Positions 58,790 to 64,000 of a DNA stretch of 64,000 nt are shown one piece after another. A program made the translations under genes and the position numbers. Every line of letters begins with the position of its first letter. The first letter of the stretch is position 1. The DNA comes from Sternotherus odoratus. Lineage: Eukaryota > Chordata > Testudines > Kinosternidae. The notes below the pieces were generated by a model. The model was not told the origin of the DNA, did no database searches, and saw only the letters and a program-made list of their open reading frames with translations. The DNA lies in contig JAVMKO010000006.1 in NCBI GenBank assembly GCA_032164245.1, positions 33,568,319 through 33,632,318 of the forward strand, written 5' to 3'.

Positions 58790-58886
58790 GGCCCAAATTC
58801 TGCTCTCTGTTAAAATGACACAAGTCTACTGAAGCTCAGTGGAGTTGTAGGAGATTTTTAATTGGTACGAGAACAGAATTTGGCCC
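58790..58886. mobile_element. 97-bp palindromic MITE-like unit
   Basis: The ends GGCCCAAATTCTGCTCTC and, inverted, GGGCCAAATTCTGTTCTC match at 16 of 18 positions, with a partly self-complementary interior ('tactgaagctcagtggagtt'). A related half-unit seems present near 25400-25460 ('gggccaaatgttgct', 'tggcgtaaatctgtagtaac'). No target duplication could be fixed. Confidence 0.5.
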
Positions 58887-61800
58887 ACAACCTGTTTTAT
58901 GAAATGATGTATTTGACAGGCCAGCAATGTTTCTGCCTGTTCCAATACAGGGGGCTCCATTAGAAACCCAACACATGCCACTCTGCAGTGACTGCAGGAA
59001 CACAGTATCTCCTCTTCCAAGCATTGCATAGAAGTTACTGGTTTTAGGGCACTTATCTGGGGCTGTGAATGGAGCTGTAATGGTTTCCATTGAATATGGG
59101 GCAGTTCATAGGCCATGGAGGAAACAGAAGGGAGAAATCCTTGAAGGGCATGTTTACAAGTCTGAATTTATCCAATATTCATCTTTACTGCTCCAGTCTT
59201 GGCTTACATCACATGTTCATTGTTCTGGGTCTTTGTAAAACATGTTTATTACTTATTAGTGTACTTTCAGATGCTAAGATATCTTTTCTCTACAGATATT
59301 GGCGTTTGATGGGGTCTATTCAACTGAAATAGTCGAGTGTGATGATGGTAAAAAATGTGATCATGTAAAAATATAGCATCTTCTCATTCAACATGGCTTA
59401 GAGCCATAGCTGTGGACTTGACTGAAACAGATGAGTTCCCGCTGTTAGTCCTACAGAGTTATGGGAAAGCCAGCTGAGTTCTATTCCACCTCACACATCA
59501 ACTATCTTTTCTTTTTTAAAAAAAAAAAAAAAAGATGCTACAAACAGAAAGAATCTGGCAGGAGTTTCTGTAGGGCTGATTAAACTTAATGCACATAAAT
59601 GATCTGAGAAATTCAGGACTTTCTTCTGTTCATGAACTGACCCTGATTTCTGCCAATGGGTTTGTTATTTACAAGTATTCACCAAATGCTTTGGGCTAAC
59701 AAGTTTCCACCTAAGGCCTGTTCGGGCACTGCTCTCTGACTAGTATCCTTAGTGCGCCCTCATTAGATGAGACCTTTATAAGAGAAGAATAATTAATACC
59801 CTTCTCCATGCATGGACTCCCTGGTTCGTATGTGACTCTGGGTACTCCTGTGAAGGAATGCTATTCCCCGAGCCTCCCTGCAACCACAAATCCATTCCAC
59901 AGCAAGGGTCAAGTATAAGGGGACACAAGCATAGTTAAACCAAACAAGTGTTTGAAATGCAAATCAGTGTTTACAAACACTGTTTTTCTGTATTCAACCA
60001 GCTGTAATGTTCATATCCCTGTTAAAGACGTGCACAGTTGACAGGCTGGCTTGCAAATGAACAAATGTAGGCTGCGTTTCTGCAACTGATAGCGTGTAAA
60101 TGAACTGCTGAATCTGCATGGAGCCCTACTTACCACAATGTAGCTATGTGTGATGTAGTAATCCATTCACACACCATTAATTGCAGAAACAGGACCTACA
60201 TACGGAGAGTGCAGAGGTGTGCGGTTATTAGCGATTTCGGAGAGTAGATCTACATTTAGAAATGAGAAAAGCACTTTTGAAAATTTTATCCAAGTGCATG
60301 TAAGAAGTGAGCTGTTTATCTTCAGGCAGCTACCTACTGTTTGGTCCCCACCTGACATTGTCTGCTTTCAGTTATAGCACCATGGCAACCAACTGTGATA
60401 CCATAGATTTAAAATTTTGGCCTCTTCTGAGCAGATGGACAGTGAAGAAACTCAAAGAAACTCACCCCATATACCAAGATCCCTAGCAATAAAAAAGAAA
60501 GAAGAAAAGAAAGAAGACAGCAGCTATTGAAGCTGAACTGCTGGAAACATTTTCTATTTATAATGTTTTTGATGAGATGGCAGCTAGTCCTTCGACAATT
60601 TTTGCCCATTACTGATTTTTTATGAGCAAGGACAAATAAGAGGCAGAATGATTAGCACTGCACAAGAGGAATAATACAAGAAGTTTTGCCTGTGTGGGAA
60701 GTTAAACATAAAGATGCTGGAATTTCACAGCTGTCTGTAAGGAGAACACATTGTTCCACCTTTGGGGGCCTCTTGGTCCTTTGACTACTTCTAGTCTTAA
60801 CTACTTCTAAAGCTGATGAGCACTATATACCATGTGTCATCAGAGGAGAAGAGCCCCCCACCCATCTCAAATATCAAAACTTGAATAAAGCTCCAATGTG
60901 AGTATTTCCTTAATGTTCAAGGAGTGACCTCATGGTAATCAGCTCCCATTCCAGAGCAAAGCTTCTCCTCAGGTGGCTCACCATCTGCTAACACACAAAT
61001 TCAGCAGCTTACTGGAGTGTGCAGCCAGTGACTGTTTGGCTAGGCTGCCGCTTTCAGCTCAGGCTCAAGTAGTTGCTCTCTTCAATCTGCTCAGAGCCAG
61101 GGTCCATACTGTATATAATGCAACTCTTTAGTCATGAGAAGACTCTTTCAGAATGTCCCCAACATGATTTCCAGATAAAAGGCCCATTGTGGCCAATTAA
61201 CAGCAAGGCCTCTAGCAGGCAGGCATGAGGGTCCATAAAGAGCCACCTTATGTTTTAATAGAAAAAACACACAACCACCCTAAATGGCTCAAGGACATAT
61301 TGCCCTTAAGTCTTGGCTGAAGAGAACCTATCCAACTGAAATAAGGGTCTAGTCAGAGGGATTCAACCTTCCAGGAGCATGAACAATGATTTGAAGGGAA
61401 CTGACTGTTCCCCAGCTAGAATATCCCTGTCACACAGAATACCTCCTGCCTGAATGTACCCAGTATGCTCTAATGATTCATTCATTTCAGCGGAACAATG
61501 GCAGTGCAAAATGGGAACAGAAGGCTGGCAGTGAAAGGGCAACCCTCTTCCTCCATACCTATCACTCACTGCTATTCGCATCTGTAAAAATAAGAGTGCA
61601 GGAGCTTAAAAAAAATCTCCTCATCCTTCCAACACAGGTTCCATGACCTGATCCAGTTATAGAATTAAAATGGGCCTCTGTGAGACCAGACTTTGTCTTC
61701 CTATTGAATTACTGTATCAGTTACTCAGGAGTGGAGAAAGGTCCAACACCATCTGTAACTGTCGGAGATAGTGAGACAGAACAAGAAGGCATAGGGATAG

Positions 61801-63410
61801 ACCCTGGGGAGGGCTCCTGGTCGCTACAAAAATAAAAATAAACTACTGCTGTGTACTGATAGTGGGGTTTTAGAGAAGACTCCCAAGAAGCCTTAAAGAG
61901 ACTTTGCATAGAATTCCAACACTGCTTTGCTGCCATGCTATGTGCCTCAGCACGGCCTACTGAGCAGACACAGGCTACAAAAGCTGGGCAATTCCATGCC
62001 CATTAGACACAGGGCAATGTCTTCCTGGAGTTCAGTCAATGTCCCATGGACTTGACCAGTTTGAGAATTTTTCCTCCCTACTGATGCATCAGGAACACCA
62101 GAAAATTGTTTGTTTTCCCCATTGGTAACAAGATACTTGTACTAGCAACAAAATGAATGTGTGATTGTGGGAGGAGCCATGCAGATCCTCCCTGCAGGTA
62201 CAGAGGACTAGTGCACCGTAGCTAGCTCTCATTATACTTATGATGAGACCAGACTAGTGCAACTGCTAAGCAGACTGCCTCACTGATGCAGCTAGAAAAT
62301 GGTGAATGTGAGGCAACCCAAGGAGAGAGGGAAATACATATTTGGGAACTGTTAGTGGGAAAGAGTAAGTCAAGATGTTACACACTGATCTGTGCCACTC
62401 TTACTCCTAATACCAAATATCCTACTTTTTCCTCTAGCATAGACTTATCAGAAGTTCCTTTAAGAAGAAACTCTATATACAGCTTCTCAGCCAAGAGGAT
62501 TTGCATTCATTCCTTAATGCACGGAAGGAATTGGGGAAGGTTTGGGTGAGGCAAGTAGAGTAGGAAGAATCTGGCATGAGGACAGGGAGGTCATCAAATA
62601 ACCTCAACTTTGCTCCTGCAGCTGCCTGACATCTAGTGAGTCATCCCAAAGGACAGTGTGAATGTTAGAATAGGAACAAGGCTTAAATGCACAGCTAGCT
62701 GCAACCACAAGTCCCTTCAATTAGCATTGGGTACATCTGAATATAAACCATCAACATGGAGCTTCCTAGTGTATTAAGAAAGAGAATGTTTAACTGAGGC
62801 AGCACTTTGGCTGGACGAAACATATTTGTCAGGCCTTTTCCTTGACCGCTATCCCCTCCAGGAGCATTGCTAATTGCAAGGAAACAGCAAATGACCCCAG
62901 ATGCCCAATATGGTGCAGATCTGTTTCAGAGACACCAACCACACCAACACACGCTCTCTGGTTTTGCTCATATGCAGGTTATAGAAACCCCTTTGCCATG
63001 AAAACACTGGCTACTAAGAAAAAAAATGAATGGGTGTGCTTCCCCCACTGATGGTTCCATGACTTCACTGCCCCATGGCCATTCTTACCTGCATGGATCC
63101 TCCATTCTTTCATGCGGGCCATTCCATATACCACTCCAGATTAAGCTAGTCAAATCAAACAATACATGCTTAAAACAGAAGCCTTTTTAGCAGGCCTGTG
63201 GAAACGGTTACATTGACAGCGGTACAGAATGGTTCCATCTGGAAACTGATGGAATTCTGCATAATTTATAACAGCCAAACCAGGAGCAAAGTTTATGTAT
63301 TTAGACTTATACCATGGCAAAAAAATACCAATACCAACACCTAACAATCAGTTAGGCTTACAAGTGCAAATAAGAAACTCCCAGCAGTAATCATATACAA
63401 ACGGATTAAC

Positions 63411-63428
63411 GGGGGGGGGGGGGGGGGG
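63411..63428. repeat. G18 homopolymer
   Basis: Eighteen G on the plus strand, the longest G-run in the window. Confidence 0.85.
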
Positions 63429-64000
63429 AGATTTAAAAGCAGCAAGATAATCTCTTTTACCTTCTCAGAGACAGACACTCAGCCTCCCGCCAAAACCCGT
63501 CCACCAAATGGTTTTTACTCAACAGACTATTGAGTCCACACTCTGTCTGTTTTAAAATGGCACCGTGAAGTTAACGGTTACAGTTTAAACAAGCAGTTCT
63601 GGCTTCTCGTACAAAGACCTTCAGAGTCAGATTCTGCCATCATTACTCATTTTCAACCACCCTAACCAATATCCCCCCTAGGGCTACTTGTGGAGTAACA
63701 TCACTAAATTGGAGAGTAGGTGGCAAAAATCAAACCTTCAGACTCACTCTTTTGGGGCACAGACTGTGTTTTGTGTCTCCTTCTAAGCTGATAACATTTC
63801 ATATGATTAAAAACCAACCAGATAATTAAAACTGAAACATTTGACTGATTGCATATGTGGTAAACTGTGAATTATATCTGTGCCCTTTAGTTTGACTGTC
63901 CAATTTGGATTAAATGCAAGAGGAGCGAGTTACCATTATACTTTTCATACAAGTGAGATCATAATGAAATCTTTCCAGGATGATGGTACAGTAGGGTGGT

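Larger units (their letters stand above)
1..64000 (-). other. NRXN3: Neurexin-3 gene body (alpha-NRXN3), internal part
   Basis: The whole window lies inside one gene read on the minus strand; exons are at 57087-57206, 52343-52724, 51809-51999, 50833-51006 and 27821-27940. Neurexins are presynaptic single-pass membrane adhesion proteins; the alpha form has six LNS domains and three EGF domains and binds postsynaptic partners such as neuroligins, LRRTMs and cerebellins. The piece here covers the LNS4 end, LNS5 and EGF-C. Paralogue choice rests on remembered family differences: the LNS4 tail VDDDVAEG, the LNS5 segments NGLLYIDLC and [15 protein letters not shown], and EGF residues [17 protein letters not shown] resemble NRXN3, whereas NRXN1 and NRXN2 differ at several of these. 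No promoter, first exon, stop codon or polyadenylation region is in the window. Confidence 0.88.
57207..64000 (-). other. NRXN3: Partial intron upstream of exon A
   Basis: No open frame here has recognisable coding character. It holds a C16 run at 57842-57857, loosely repeated sequence at 58140-58340, a small palindromic MITE-like unit at 58790-58886, an A-rich tract near 59516-59534 and a G18 run at 63411-63428. The rest (about 58900-63400 and 63430-64000) is AT-rich single-copy-looking sequence in which nothing was identified. Confidence 0.75.

Noticed and set aside
1..64000. CRISPR arrays, operons, ribosome binding sites, phage or bacterial genes
   Set aside because: Exon-intron structure, CR1, MIR and hAT elements show vertebrate nuclear DNA; no spaced direct repeats of CRISPR type were seen.

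Overview
The window is vertebrate nuclear DNA from inside one very large gene, transcribed on the minus strand. Five coding exons with intact reading frames and GT-AG borders encode the end of LNS domain 4, all of LNS domain 5 and the third EGF-like domain of an alpha-neurexin. The residues fit NRXN3 better than NRXN1 or NRXN2. Everything else is intron. The repeat content (several CR1 LINE copies, a DIRS-like tyrosine-recombinase retroelement, a Penelope-like element with a GIY-YIG domain, several hAT elements, old MIR and L2-like remnants) points to a non-avian sauropsid. A turtle is most likely; a crocodilian is not excluded.

Layout in transcription order, right to left: 57207-64000 partial intron; exon A 57087-57206 (LNS4); 4.4 kb intron with a Penelope-end palindrome and a G/C-rich hAT element; exon B 52343-52724 (end of LNS4, start of LNS5); 343 bp intron holding a MIR; exon C 51809-51999 and exon D 50833-51006 (rest of LNS5), separated by 802 bp; a 22.9 kb intron; exon E 27821-27940 (EGF-C); then at least 27.8 kb of the next intron, running off the left edge. 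Codon phases join perfectly across all four internal junctions, giving 987 nt of continuous coding sequence. No LNS6 exon, beta-neurexin first exon or 3' UTR was recognised.

The introns are a layered record of transposition: a CR1 inside a DIRS element, a CR1 inside one arm of a Penelope-like element, a TA-flanked MITE inside a CR1, a MITE inside another MITE, and a MITE inside a MIR. Three hAT copies have perfect 8-bp target duplications (18764-19234, 40341-40945, 54648-55166). Two of these, and a fourth truncated one at 2828-3245, have G/C-rich, repeat-expanded interiors. No second gene, structural RNA gene, CRISPR array or bacterial feature is supported. The most notable points are the 85-bp-arm palindrome just downstream of the exon A splice donor, the decayed DIRS and Penelope elements whose enzyme motifs are still readable, and G-rich hAT interiors that would be transcribed as G-runs in the neurexin pre-mRNA.
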